From Pardosa pseudoannulata (lineage: Eukaryota; Arthropoda; Arachnida; Araneae; Lycosidae): a stretch of DNA of 64,000 nt. Location of the stretch: NCBI GenBank assembly GCA_032207245.1, contig CM063502.1, forward strand, positions 73,728,869 to 73,792,868. Direction: 5' to 3'. Of the stretch, positions 31,976 through 42,361 are shown one piece after another. The position numbers were made by a program, and so were the translations under genes. The first letter of the stretch is position 1; every line of letters begins with the position of its first letter. The notes under the pieces are model-generated. The model did not search any database. It had not been told where the DNA came from and saw nothing but the letters and a program-made list of their open reading frames with translations.

Positions 31976-32055
31976 AGATAACGTTATCACCTACGTCACC
32001 CGTGACGTCGGGCTCCCAGCTCCCAGTGGGGCAGAACCCCTATTTTCTATCTACT
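31976..32055 (-). repeat. Right terminal inverted repeat (80 bp)
   Basis: Reverse complement of the left terminus with a few substitutions and small indels. The palindrome core reads CTACGTCAC-CC-GTGACGTCG, one arm position changed relative to the left end. Confidence 0.9.
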
Positions 32056-32536
32056 AGTATGGGATAAATAAACTTATTAATTATTGTAGATAAAAACTTA
32101 ATATAAAAGATGTGAATTTCAAACAGTAATAATACCAAATCTACGATAAAATTGCACTTTATGATCAAGCAAGTGAGAATAACATAACATTAAAATCTGA
32201 GAAAATGTGTAAATTTAATGCGTAAGAAATCTAAGTATTTAAATATTATAAGTCATGTAACAACTGTATTACAAAAAAATATAATTTTTTAATCTAAAGC
32301 AAACAACGTGAGTAGCGATAGCTCTCAAAATGTCAGAACCGATTCAAAAGGAATAGCGTTTGTGGAACGACAAAACTACCCGATAAACGATATCGGCCGT
32401 TCGAAAACGACAAAATCGTCATTGCATCGGTTGGTAGGAAAGCAAGTACCTCATCTTAGTGCATTTTACGCACACCGATGTCGGAGAACGACAGTCGTGT
32501 AAGATTTATCGCTGTCCTGTCGGTAAGTGGGAAAGC
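32056..32536. mobile_element. TA-target DNA transposon, copy A, right part
   Basis: It begins with the right target copy AGTATG and GGGATAAATAAAC, continuing the match to 59700-60300. Shared blocks are GATTCAAAAGGAATAGC, GAACGACAAAACT and GGTAAGTGGGAAAG. It ends with an inverted repeat of the left terminus at 25294. The 64-codon frame at 32308 has no domain. Confidence 0.75.
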
Positions 32537-32643
32537 GCTCTAAAGCCGATTCCGAACGGCTACGAACATCTATGCCGTCATCGGGACAAGAAACCGCAAT
32601 CTCCGGTACTGAAGAGCAACGCCCTACCCATTCAGCCATCGTT
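32537..32643 (-). mobile_element. SINE-A copy, right part (tRNA-like head)
   Basis: TAAAGCCGATTCCGAACGG, CTCCGGTACTGAAGAGCAAC and CCATTCAGCCATCGTT complete the SINE interrupted at 25293. The B-box region is diverged. Confidence 0.85.
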
Positions 32644-34245
32644 TGGATTCAAGATTTTGTATACGGGGTTTTGTGAATGGAGATCAGTTACTGCTATCTA
32701 GGCTGTGTCAGGCAGCGATAATATCCGTTGATAAATTTTCGTTATATAAATATTTCGTAACCAGCCGAAATTTTTCCTGATTGAGATACTTCTTTTATTA
32801 CGTAGCAAGAAATAACAAAATAACAGAAATTCAAAATTATTCTACGTAAACAATATTTATTAACTTATTTACTTGTTTAACTAATCACGGTTAGAACCGC
32901 ATATATCACACTAAGTATCATTTATGCTGCAAATACGTATCATATATAGTGTTACGTATTTACAACGTATGTATATTGTGGGATGTACGGAACAACATCG
33001 ATATCTTTCTACATCCATATTTTTCTGTCGCATTGTTATGAACGTTAATGTACGTTATATTGAGGTTTTTCGTTATATAGAGTCAGAATTACTATCAAAA
33101 CAGAGGTGACAGCAAAATGTTACAACAGTTGTAAATACAAAGTTTCAACATTCTGCAGTTAATTGTTTTTGAGTTTTTCCGATAGCATTAATATCCGTTA
33201 TATTGAAATTCTTGTTATATTGAGTTCTGATTGCTATCAAAAAATGAGGTGCTTATAAGAGTTATAAATATAAAATTTTATCCTTTGATAGCTAGTAGTC
33301 TTTGAATTATGCGATATGGATATGTACGTATGCACAGACGTCACTTTGAAACTAGTCAAAACTCATTCAGAAAATACCTGGTACAAGAAAAAATTTTTCT
33401 TGTACCAGGAACTAATCAAAATAGATTCAGGCCTGGTCAAAATAGGTATTTTAGTTGAAATCTATAGACCTAAAGTTTTCTAGATTACAACGCTTCCTTT
33501 ACGTCGTAAAAAGTAGATTGACATATTCTAGAAAAAGCACTTCTGTTATGCTACACTTAAAGATTTCACAATGGTATTTTCAAGAGTTACATAATTAAAT
33601 GTTTGAATACCAACAGCTGAACATCAACATGCTTCTGCAATATTTCGTTAGCGAAAAAAAAAATAAATAAATAAAAAATTTTCAGACTGACGTCTAAATG
33701 AGAAACTATGACGAAACGAAAAGAAATGTAGGGCAGTCTTAGAAAATATTTCAAAATAATATTTGTTTTAAACAATTAATCATATAAAATCTAGTAGAGA
33801 GACTTCAAAGTGAATTTTTAAATTACGTTCAACAGGATGTTAAAATAGGAATATAATGCTAAATTTACGTTTCTTTCAAATTGCAATTTATGTCATGTTT
33901 AAGAGTACAAATTGAAATCTTTCTCTGGGACTGCTTTAATATCACTTTTGTAACCCATTTGCTATGATCCCTCAAGTACCTTTATTATTTAAAATATATT
34001 TTATGGTTTGTAATTTTCAGTGAATCTGAAAAGCAGTTATTGTTAAGTACTTAACAATACATTTTACATTTTAGACCCACATTTGATTTCCTACTTTATG
34101 ACTTTCCCAATGAGATTAAATTGGTTTTATGACGAGAAATATTAAAATTTCATCAAAGTAGCAATGTTTTATAATTTAAAGTTCTGGCATTGTCTCGATG
34201 ACAAGCACCCTCCCTCTTTTTCCGAACACTTAAAGTTTAATCACA
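32644..34245. other. AT-rich stretch with possible pogo-like fragments
   Basis: No gene. Repeated phrases such as CGTTATATTGAGG, CCGTTATATTGAAATTC and TTATATTGAGTTCTGATTGC at 32715-33260 resemble terminal sequence of pogo/Tigger-like elements, and similar phrases occur at 43260-43660. The assignment is weak. Confidence 0.35.
33377..33409. repeat. Near-perfect 33-bp palindrome
   Basis: CCTGGTACAAGAAAAA and its exact reverse complement are separated by one base. The flanks also repeat (ACTAGTCAAAACTCATTCAG and ACTAATCAAAATAGATTCAG). Confidence 0.9.
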
Positions 34246-34450
34246 AATGGAGAAATGGTTAGGGCGCTGATCTTCGGTACCGCAGTTAGTAGGTTCAAAT
34301 CCCACTGTGGCATGGTTGTTCGTAGCCGTTCGGAATCGGCTTTAAGCAGTAAGTCCCGGTCTCATTAGCCTTACTGTTGCCAAAAAAAAAAAAAAAAAAG
34401 AAAAAAAAAAAGAAAAAAAAAAGACCGTACTGCTCCAAACCAAAACCAAA
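34246..34450 (+). mobile_element. SINE-A copy with expanded A tract
   Basis: The tRNA-like head is GAAATGGTTAGGGCGCTGAT with a B box GGTTCAAATCCC. The body is GTAGCCGTTCGGAATCGGC, then CCCGGTCTCATTAGCC. The internal A tract of the family has expanded to over 45 bases, mostly A with a few Gs (34382-34422), before GACCGTACTGCTCCAAACC. The copy ends in ACCAAAACCAAACC. Confidence 0.9.
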
Positions 34451-34524
34451 CCTTAATATTAAAATAAAGATACATATTCGTATTTTTTAAAGCAGGACAG
34501 TTGCCTGTTAAGCATTCACCCATT

Positions 34525-35244
34525 GAAAGACCAGCGGCTTGCCGCCCACCAAAGGAAGTTTGGTGAGGGGCGTTTAATACAGGCCCGGTGTCCGCACCCG
34601 GACACGAATTCGGCTTTCGGAGCTCCCGCCCACCGGCCTTGGGAGAATTCCTACGAATCCTCAGGACCCAGACAGCTAAGAGTGCCACAGACATGCGGCC
34701 TCCCTGCCCCACGAGACCGGGTAACGCCCGCCCCCAGGAAGAACGCCCGACCGAGACGACCGGACCGCCCACCCAGCAGGCAGAGACCCCCCGTCAACGG
34801 AACCAACTAGACAAATCCGACCACCAACTCGTTAAGGTTTTGCATCGTTTATTAAGTGAAACAGAGTTTACAGGTAGCTGCTACAGAAAATATATATACA
34901 ACAAATCTTGAGATTTGGCCTGACTAAGGGGTTCTTACAAGCCTTTAGTGAACACTGGCCAAGCGACTGGGCCCTTCAGTCACTCGAACCTGTGAAAACA
35001 GAAATGAAGTTGTGGGATGCACAATTTTGAAATAAAACATTATTTGCGCTTGAACCAAAGTAAAACACTGAACACATAAAAACTAGAGTACAAGATTAAC
35101 TAGAATGATCACTGAAAATAGAAATAAGAGCAAAAATACTAATAGATAAAGGCAATAAACAGGTAATTATAAAAATCAGACATAGGCATTACGCTCATAA
35201 AAAAGACAGAATAAAATCAAGAGTACAAGATTATCTAGGATGAT
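34525..35244. mobile_element. GC-rich 720-bp insertion with 14-bp target duplication, unknown family
   Basis: AGCATTCACCCATT at 34511-34524 recurs at 35245-35258. The first ~300 bp are very GC-rich for this window, and the second half is AT-rich with a repeated AGAGTACAAGATTA motif near the 3' end (35092 and 35219). The form suggests a retroposed sequence with a GC-rich 5' part. Frames at 34371-34911 on both strands are Pro/Arg/Ala-rich products of the base composition, without a domain. Confidence 0.65.
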
Positions 35245-35580
35245 AGCATTCACCCATTATCTTCGAAACTGTTACTCGTTTAGCACCACCCAGGAGGGGA
35301 CCTGACTTAGGGTATGCAACGGACAAAAGGAACATCACCCCCCGCTGGGTGCTAAAAATTTAGAAGCAGTGACCAAGAAGAATACAATACCCCCAGGCAT
35401 GGTCTGCCCCCTCGGGGAATATCGTTTGAAAACTTAGAGGGCATTCCGACCACAAATACATTTTTACGTGCCCCAGGCGTCATTAGTGAACACGGTGAAT
35501 CTCGGGCCGGTTCGAGCCTACATCCCGTTACGGTATTACGGGATCGCTGCCTTTACCGACTGAGGAACCGCGTATCCATA
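35245..35580 (-). mobile_element. SINE-B copy (second tRNA-derived family)
   Basis: The minus strand has CCTCAGTCGGTAAAGGCAGC near the A-box position and GGCTCGAACCGG as B box. The body has ACGTGCCCCAGGCGTCATT and TGGTCTGCCCCCTCGG. A related copy lies at 51960-52800. Its left part is interrupted by the insertion at 34525. Confidence 0.7.
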
Positions 35581-35761
35581 TTCAAATAAACCAATGTGAA
35601 ACTGCATACTTCATAAAAATTTAACATTTAAATAAAAAAAAATGAAAATTTTAAATTTCTGTCTATTTTTTTAATTTGAATATTTTTGCTCAAAAATTTT
35701 TTTATACATTTATTGAAACACATTACTCAAATTTGTAAATAGATATATGTATATGTATGTA

Positions 35762-35810
<49 letters not shown>

Positions 35811-35839
35811 TTTATATACATATATATGTATATTATGTA

Positions 35840-37079
35840 CAGTGGCGTGCGGTCCATATGTGCAGGGTGTGCACTGCACACCCTGGCAAAATTATGAGGG
35901 ACAATAATTTTCTGCATCTATGTCTACCTATTTTTATATGGTATATAATAAATATTATTTATAATATATTCAAATAGTATGTTGATTTGTTTGCTTGCAT
36001 TCCCGCAGTGCGTGCGGTACTAGGTGCTGCACCATGTAGCGCGCAAACAAACATAGAAAGTTATGATGTGTACGCACTGCGCACTAAATTGAAAATCACG
36101 CTTTGTATGTATGGGCTACTGGAGAAGAACAGCATACTATGGCACTGAGGCAAGTGCAGCTATTTTTCCGGCACTTGGCATTCAGAATCATCCGAAGTTA
36201 CGGATTATTAAACGTTGTATTAGAGCGGGGACTTAATTGCTGAAGCGCTTTTGGTTTTTTAACTGATTAACTGGGAATATGGATTTGCAGACGGTTAATG
36301 TTCAAATTTATATATTGTAAGATTTTGTTTTCAGGGCAATATAAAAGAAGTATTTCATCAATATAAAGTGAAATGTTTTAGTGTGGTAAAATAATTTCGG
36401 TGATATATTCTATTTATTGAAATAATTAGCTGAAAAACAATGTTGTTTTGTTTTAAAGAAACGAACTTTAACAGAACAGTCTAAATTTTACCATTCATTG
36501 TGTCTTACAGACAGTATATAAGTTATATCTGTAACACCATATCCCTGGTTTTGTTTTTAAAAATTGTCAAGATGTTTTTCCCAGAATATATGATTTCCAA
36601 ATGTTAAAAACAATTAATAAATATAATTTAATCCACCGACCGAACAAGAAACAATTCTCTCTATTGTGGCATCGTGCAGCAAAATCCTCTGCACGTGGAA
36701 TAGATGTTCGGTTTGTCGGCACCAATGAGCATCCGGATGAGGCACCGTAGCGGAGGGCGCCATGTGGTGCTACGTTTGCTGAACATATAAGTGTTTCATT
36801 TGAGCCCGAAGCGTTGCTTTTTCGACGCCGATATGACACCATATAACAAAAGACAATTTTTGCTACAGTTCTAGTTGAGTTCTCATAAGTTTAGCTGTTT
36901 TTATAGTTATAACTCAACTACTCGTAGGTAAATACTTTATTTATTGTATTCTTTAAATTTATATTCATAATAAATAACCCGTTTCAGAATGGAGAATTCA
37001 GATGTCTCAATAATTAAAGATTTATTGGAAAATCCATGTTCTCTGCACACCCTGCATGAAAATCTACCGCACGCTACTG
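35840..37079. mobile_element. Non-autonomous hAT element (1,240 bp)
   Basis: Exact 8-bp target duplications ATTATGTA flank it (35832-35839, 37080-37087). The ends CAGTGGCGTGCGGTCC and, from the right, CAGTAGCGTGCGGTAG are inverted repeats, and GCAGGGTGTGCA is shared further in. No transposase frame is present. The minus-strand frame at 36567-36842 (91 codons, MVSYRRRKSNASGSNETLIC) has no recognised domain. The neighbouring duplicate at about 37480 shows the site without the element. Confidence 0.92.
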
Positions 37080-37180
37080 ATTATGTATGTGTGTATATAT
37101 ATACATATGTACACATACATATACATATTTACATATATATATCATATAAATATACACACATATATGTATATCATATAATT

Positions 37181-37181
<1 letters not shown>

Positions 37182-37273
<92 letters not shown>
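37182..37273. repeat. (AT)n microsatellite
   Basis: About 45 AT dinucleotides. Isoleucine/tyrosine frames here are artefacts. Confidence 0.95.
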
Positions 37274-37279
<6 letters not shown>

Positions 37280-37655
37280 TTTATATAATTTTAATGCTAA
37301 AATTAGTAATAATATTTTATATAATTTTAAGACTATTATTAACATTAAATAATTTTTTTCAATAATTTTTGTTTTTCAGTTAAAAAATATTTTATACATT
37401 TATTGAAATATATTACTCAAGTTTGTAAATAGACATATGTATATATATATATAATCTTTTATATACATATGTATGTACATTATGTGTGTATATATATACA
37501 TATATATATCATATAAATATACATATATATATATATATATATAAATATAATTAAATTTATATGATAAAATTAGTATTAATATTTTATATAATTTTAACAC
37601 TATTATTAACATTAAACAATTTTTTTTCAATAAATTTTGTTTTTCAGTTAAAATA

Positions 37656-38201
37656 TAGTGAAATATATAACTGGTTCAGAGTAACATGAGTCCTGGCTAT
37701 GGCCCTGATCTTCGTGGCTATATTTGAAAATTCGTTACTTTTAGGCACCTGCCTTTCGAAGAGAAATCTAGTCTCAGAACAAGTTTTTTAGAGGAAAAGT
37801 TTAAAATACTGTGTCGAGAAAAATAACCAATAATAACAGGAACAGACGTAGGGCTTCGTAAATTATCCCGAGAATTCATTTATCCAAATCCGTCTCAGTT
37901 TCTCTGAAAAATGTTCGCAAAACTATTAAAATATTTCTAAACGACGTATACTCCGACGTCATATCTTTTATAGGCGATAAAAATTAATACAGTTGAATCA
38001 CCCCAATAAAATGTTTTTCGAAGAAAAATAATTACTTGAGCATCATAAATATGACTGCTCGTATATTTGTTACCTTTAATACACGGGCTGAAAGGAATGT
38101 AGATTAGAACTATGCGTTTCAATAAAGCAATTTATTTTCCTGATTTGTTTATGTAAGCAACTTAACTGTATGATTCACAGTGTACGTGGCTTATTCGGGT
38201 G

Positions 38202-38258
<57 letters not shown>

Positions 38259-38694
38259 CGTGTGTGTGTGTGTGCGCGCGCGGGCGAATTCGATGTTATA
38301 AATTATCAGGACCGGAATTAAGTTCTTTGGCGTCCGTGGCAGAAGACTAACTTGCACCCTTATTACCTAATATAGTTGAAAAAATATAGTTAAGTTTTAT
38401 CTCTGTAGTATATATTAAGAATGAACACTAATTACAGAATAATAAATGACCAACTTTATCCTTATGTATTACATAAAAAGAAAAGGTATTTATAACATTA
38501 TTTTCCTAGGTTTAGCTCCCGAGAATTAATCGATGATTTCGTTGTAGATCAAGCCTTTTTTGGTATCTTTTTCAATACACAGTATTTTATATTCCCTAGG
38601 CGTTCCTGTACAACGAGGAGTGTAGATAGGATTTTATCAGTTTCAAAGTGCTAGAAAAACGTTAACATTAAGCTGTCGTTACAAATAGGTATAC
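37656..38694. other. No gene; (TA)n plus (GC/GT)n tract at 38204-38282
   Basis: The tract is about 50 bp of TA followed by GCGCGCGTGTGTGTGTGCGCGCGC, an alternating purine-pyrimidine run. The rest is AT-rich without coding signal. Confidence 0.7.
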
Positions 38695-38862
38695 CGAACT
38701 ATAGCCAAATGGTAGAGCACTGATTTTCCGTTCCGGAATTTGCGGGTTTGAATCCCGCTGCTGCCATGGATATTTGTAGCCTTTCAGAATCGACTTTAAG
38801 CAGTAGGTCCCGGTCTCATAAACTCTCATGTGCAAAAACAGTAGACTGTAGTCCGGTGTAGA
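38695..38862 (+). mobile_element. SINE-A copy
   Basis: The head is ATAGCCAAATGGTAGAGCAC with B box GGGTTTGAATCCCG, followed by CAGTAGGTCCCGGTCTCATA and AAAAACAGTAGACTGTAG. Confidence 0.85.
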
Positions 38863-39617
38863 TCTGCAAAAAGGGTTAGGAGTAAAAAAAAAACTTCGTC
38901 TCGAAAAGACTCTCTTTTTCTGACTTCGAAATATCGAAGTCGGAAAAAAATTCCTATCCTCTATTCAATATATCCTATATTCAATATCCTCTGTTCCTTT
39001 GTTCTACTCTTAAAATTGAACAAAATGAGCAAGACAGTTTCAAGTTGCAATAGACTAAGTATTTTTAAATTTTACATATTTAAAAAATCAAAGTCAGTAA
39101 AAAATTCAAATTTTTTTAATTTGTTCTACTTTAAAAATAAAAATTAAGTCGAAGAAAGTTTCAAATTCCTACATGGAGTATATAATAGGAGTATGGTGAA
39201 AAAAAGGGGTAAGGCTATGATCAAACCCGGCCATGGAGGATTAAATACTTCACCTAAGCATCGTTGGTTTAAAGTTGTTCTTGTCAGAAGTTTAGGCTCA
39301 CTTATACACCTTTGTCTGAAAGTTTTGAAAATGCCATAAAAAAACCTCTATAAAGTGAAACTACACATCCTATTTTTCAGGTGTTTATACTTTGTGATTA
39401 ATAATGATATGTCAAACTCAAATACTTTAGATCTAGAACATAAATTTAATAAAGTCAATAAATGAAATTAAATATATTATTTATTATGAAGTAATAATAA
39501 ATGTGATCATATGAGCTATGAAGTCATCTCTATCAACACCATCTCAAAGTAATTGTAGAAAAAGTCAGATCTTCCAGTGTTTAGATTTTTGATAATATAA
39601 GTAAATTATTTGCAGTA
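38863..39617. other. AT-rich stretch, no gene seen
   Basis: Short imperfect repeats occur, such as CTATTCAATATATCC near 38960-38990. There is no coding signal. Confidence 0.45.
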
Positions 39618-40345
39618 GGGGGATTTTACCTGTGGTAACCCTTAAAGAACAAGAAAAATGTCTACTTGTCTAATCTTCTCCATTAGAAGTCAGAAAAATT
39701 ATCATTATTGATAGTACTTGTCTTTTGAATTATGTAACTAAATAATAATAATAATAACAATATCAGAAAAAGAAAACTTTACAGTCTTTTTATTACTCAG
39801 ATTTTTGTGAAAGTTCTAATACTACCTTTCTAAACTATCAAGAATGTAACTTATATATAGACATAAATTAATTTTGGACTTTGATATAAACAGAAATTAT
39901 TACAACATTATCATGCCCCTGAAAATTGCATAACAATAATTCTGCATGGCAGATAATTTGTTTAAATATCTGCCATGCTATGGGGGGGCTGCACATGTGG
40001 GGGGATTTTACCTGTGGTAACCCTTAAAGATCAAGAAAAATTTCTATTTGTCTAATCTTCTCCATTAGAAATCAGAAAAATTATCATTATTGATAGTATT
40101 TGTCTTTTGAATTATGTAACTAAATAATAATAACAATATCAGAAAAAAAAACTATACAGTCTTTTTATTACTCAAATTTTTGTGAAAGTTCTAATACTAC
40201 CTTTCTAAACTATCAAGAATGTAACTTATATATAGACATAAATTAATTTTGGACTTTGAAATAAACAGAAATTATTACAACATTATCATGTCCCTGAAAA
40301 TTACATAACTATACTTCTGCATGGCAGATATTTTGTTTAAATTTT
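39618..40345 (+). repeat. Recent tandem duplication, period about 382 bp
   Basis: GGGGATTTTACCTGTGGTAA begins both units (about 39619 and 40001). The units stay closely similar through TAGACATAAATTAATTTTGG and CATGGCAGATA(A/T)TTTGTTTAAA, with a few substitutions and small indels. Between them is a short G-rich link (ATGGGGGGGCTGCACATGTG). Confidence 0.9.
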
Positions 40346-40868
40346 TAAAAATACATGTTAGCTGATGAAACCATTAACATTCTGTGAAAGTAATAAAATT
40401 ATATTATTATATTATGAATTTTTAAAATTTATTTAATTTTTATATAAATAATATAATTTTAAATAATAATTTAAAATTACAGTATTAAAAAATATAACTT
40501 TAAACAATAATGTCATTTTTAAAATTCATAACTTTATTATATTTTAAAGTTATGAAATTTTCAAACGTACAGGTTGAAGAAAAAAAACGTTTTGTATATC
40601 AGGCAAAGAGTTTAGTGTGCAATTTTTCTCATATAATTATTAAAAACAAAATCAAAGAAAGAAAATAGATACAATTCTTGCTACTCATTTAAAACAGAAA
40701 TATAATATAACAGAAAGGTAATATATAATAACACTACATTTTTGACTGTCTGTATAACACCAAATTTGAACTTTGTATCACTTCATTAATGCACCATATC
40801 GCATATTAAATTGTTTGTATAACACCAAATCTACACTTTGTATTGCATCATTAATTACAATATTGTTT
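40346..40868. other. AT-rich stretch, no gene seen
   Basis: No features except a short repeated phrase, TAACACCAAAT, at about 40753 and 40820. Confidence 0.45.
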
Positions 40869-41166
40869 ATTTAAATCAGGGATGCACAGACCGCGGCTCG
40901 CCGGTGAAATACTGGTGGCCCGCCGACAGCAAAATAATTCGAATAAAATACATTCGAAAAATATTGAATTCTATTCCAGAATAAAACCAAAAAAAAAAAA
41001 ATATGTTCCAAAAGTAAACTTATGAAAACCGTTCAAAAACCGCGCCAGTTTATGAATGAAACGACGCTGTCGAATTAGTCCGAATAGTCCCGAATGCCCG
41101 ATTGCTCGCTTAGATACACGAAGCTTCCAGGGTCGGTTTCGAGATTTTTCGACTCTCTACGCGCGG

Positions 41167-41205
41167 TATAAAAGCCACGCTAACCGCAGCGACCGACAAC
41201 TCATT
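41167..41205 (+). promoter_or_regulatory. Candidate hAT promoter (TATA box and initiator)
   Basis: TATAAAA at 41167-41173 lies in a GC-rich block (CGCGCGGTATAAAAGCC), with TCATTT at 41201 at initiator spacing. Confidence 0.45.
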
Positions 41206-41341
41206 TCCATAGTTTTTCAACATCACCAACGTTAGTACTCCAGCACTAGAGGTCTTGGCCCAAGAAGTGCTGTAGATAACCCTTTCTGTGAGCTTCTGTG
41301 AGCGACCGACAGTTCGGTATTAATTTGAGTGAAGTGTCAAG

Positions 41342-42361
41342 AAAAAAATTTTGCAAGAAAAAAACATAAACGCTGAAGATCTCATGCAGTTTCACTGCAT
41401 TATACACCAAGAAGCCCTCTGTTCTAAAAAAATTGAATTTCTAAATGTCATGAAAGTGGTAGTTTCGACTGTAAATTTCATAAAATCACGAGGACTCAAT
41501 CACAGGCAATTCAAAAATTACTTGATGACATCGAAAGCGAATATGGAGATTTGCTGTTTTATACAGAAGTAAGGTGGCTAAGTCGTGGATTGACACTGGA
41601 ACGATTTTTAAATTTAATAGAAGAAATTGGAATATTTCTGGCGGAAAAAGCAAAGGGATGTCCCGGAACTTAAAAATCCTGGTTGGTTGTGTGATTTGGC
41701 TTTTTTAGTTGACATTACAAATCATTTGAATGTCTTGAACACACGGATTCAAGGCAAAAATCAACTGATATCCCAGCTCTACGCTCATGTATCATCCTTT
41801 CAATGCAAGCTGACACTTTTCAGATCGCAACTGAATTCTGGAAATTACAATCATTTTCCGAATTATAAGAAAATGGCCGAAAAATTCAACAAAACTGCGA
41901 TTAATTTCAGTTATGTAGAAAAGCTAGATATTTTGATTCAATCTTTTCAAGACAGATTTTCGGACTTTAAAAAAGTGAAACCTCTGTTGGACATATTCAG
42001 CAATCCTTTCACGATTTCAGTTGAAAATGCGCCAGAGTCAATGCAGTTAGAAATTATCGATATCCAAAACGACCAAGATTTACGCAACATATTCAACGAA
42101 GGAGACTTGTTGAACTTTTACCACTGCATTGATAAAAATATGTACAAAGAGTTGCGCATAAACGCTCTGAAATGTGCCAGCTTATTTGGTTCTACCTATA
42201 TATGTGAACAAACTTTTTCGATACTAAATAATAATAAAACAAAAAATCGAAACCGCCTTGCAAATGAAAGTTTGGAAGGAGTTTTACGTGTTGCTACAAG
42301 TAAATTTGAGCCAAATATAAAAAAGATTGTAAGCACTATGCAGTGCCACGCTTCAAATTAA
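41342..42361 (+). pseudogene. hAT transposase, C-terminal half (GTF2IRD2/ZBED-like)
   Basis: The protein would act in cut-and-paste transposition. The first part reads FHCIIHQEALCSKK and VNFIKSRGLNHRQFKNYL. A +1 shift near 41525 moves to the frame reading LDDIESEYGDLLFYTEVRWL, SRGLTLERFLNLIEEIGIFL. A compensating shift near 41655 returns to the original frame for ELKNPGWLCDLAFLVDITNH and the long open stretch to 42361. It ends with YICEQTFSILNNNKTKNRNR, the hAT C-terminal dimerisation region. Domesticated relatives are GTF2IRD2 and ZBED-type genes. Only two small indels break it. AATAAA follows the stop at 42360. Confidence 0.85.

Larger units (their letters stand above)
26050..32055. mobile_element. 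6,006-bp AlkB-carrying element with terminal inverted repeats
   Basis: The left terminus (26050-26128) and right terminus (31976-32055) are imperfect inverted repeats. Both start AGTAGATAGAAAAT, followed by GGGGATTCTGCCCCAC or GGGGTTCTGCCCCAC, and both end with an identical GATAACGTTATC palindrome block. A 6-bp target duplication flanks it. The interior holds an intact AlkB-type gene and a second minus-strand ORF, a short plus-strand frame beside the left end, a tandem repeat, and about 2.3 kb of AT-rich filler. Termini beginning AG with 6-bp target duplications are known of Polinton/Maverick elements, but no polymerase B, integrase, protease or capsid frame is present. Alternatives are a virus-related linear element with inverted ends, or an unrelated DNA transposon. 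The boundaries are well supported; the class is inference. Confidence 0.8.
35640..37655 (+). repeat. Tandem duplication of ~270 bp, first copy interrupted by a hAT
   Basis: ATACATTTATTGAAA, CATTACTCAA, TTTGTAAATAGA and TCTTTTATATACATAT occur at about 35703-35825 and again at 37391-37470. The far half (AATTAAATTTATAT to TTTTTGTTTTTCAGTTAAAA) occurs at 37273-37385 and 37549-37655. The first copy contains the hAT element, while the second reads straight through. Confidence 0.8.

Noticed and set aside
26050..32055. Direct assignment of the 6-kb element as a Polinton or as an integrated parvovirus-like genome
   Set aside because: The ends and target duplication fit a Polinton and the length fits a small DNA virus, but no polymerase, integrase, helicase or capsid frame is present, so the class is left open.
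34371..34911. Frames of 95 to 133 codons on both strands, rich in P, R, G and A
   Set aside because: They follow from the GC-rich composition of the 720-bp insert and the A/T run in SINE-A. No motif and no consistent frame.
36567..36842. 91-codon minus-strand frame inside the hAT at 35840
   Set aside because: It is not hAT transposase, has no recognised domain and no second supporting piece.
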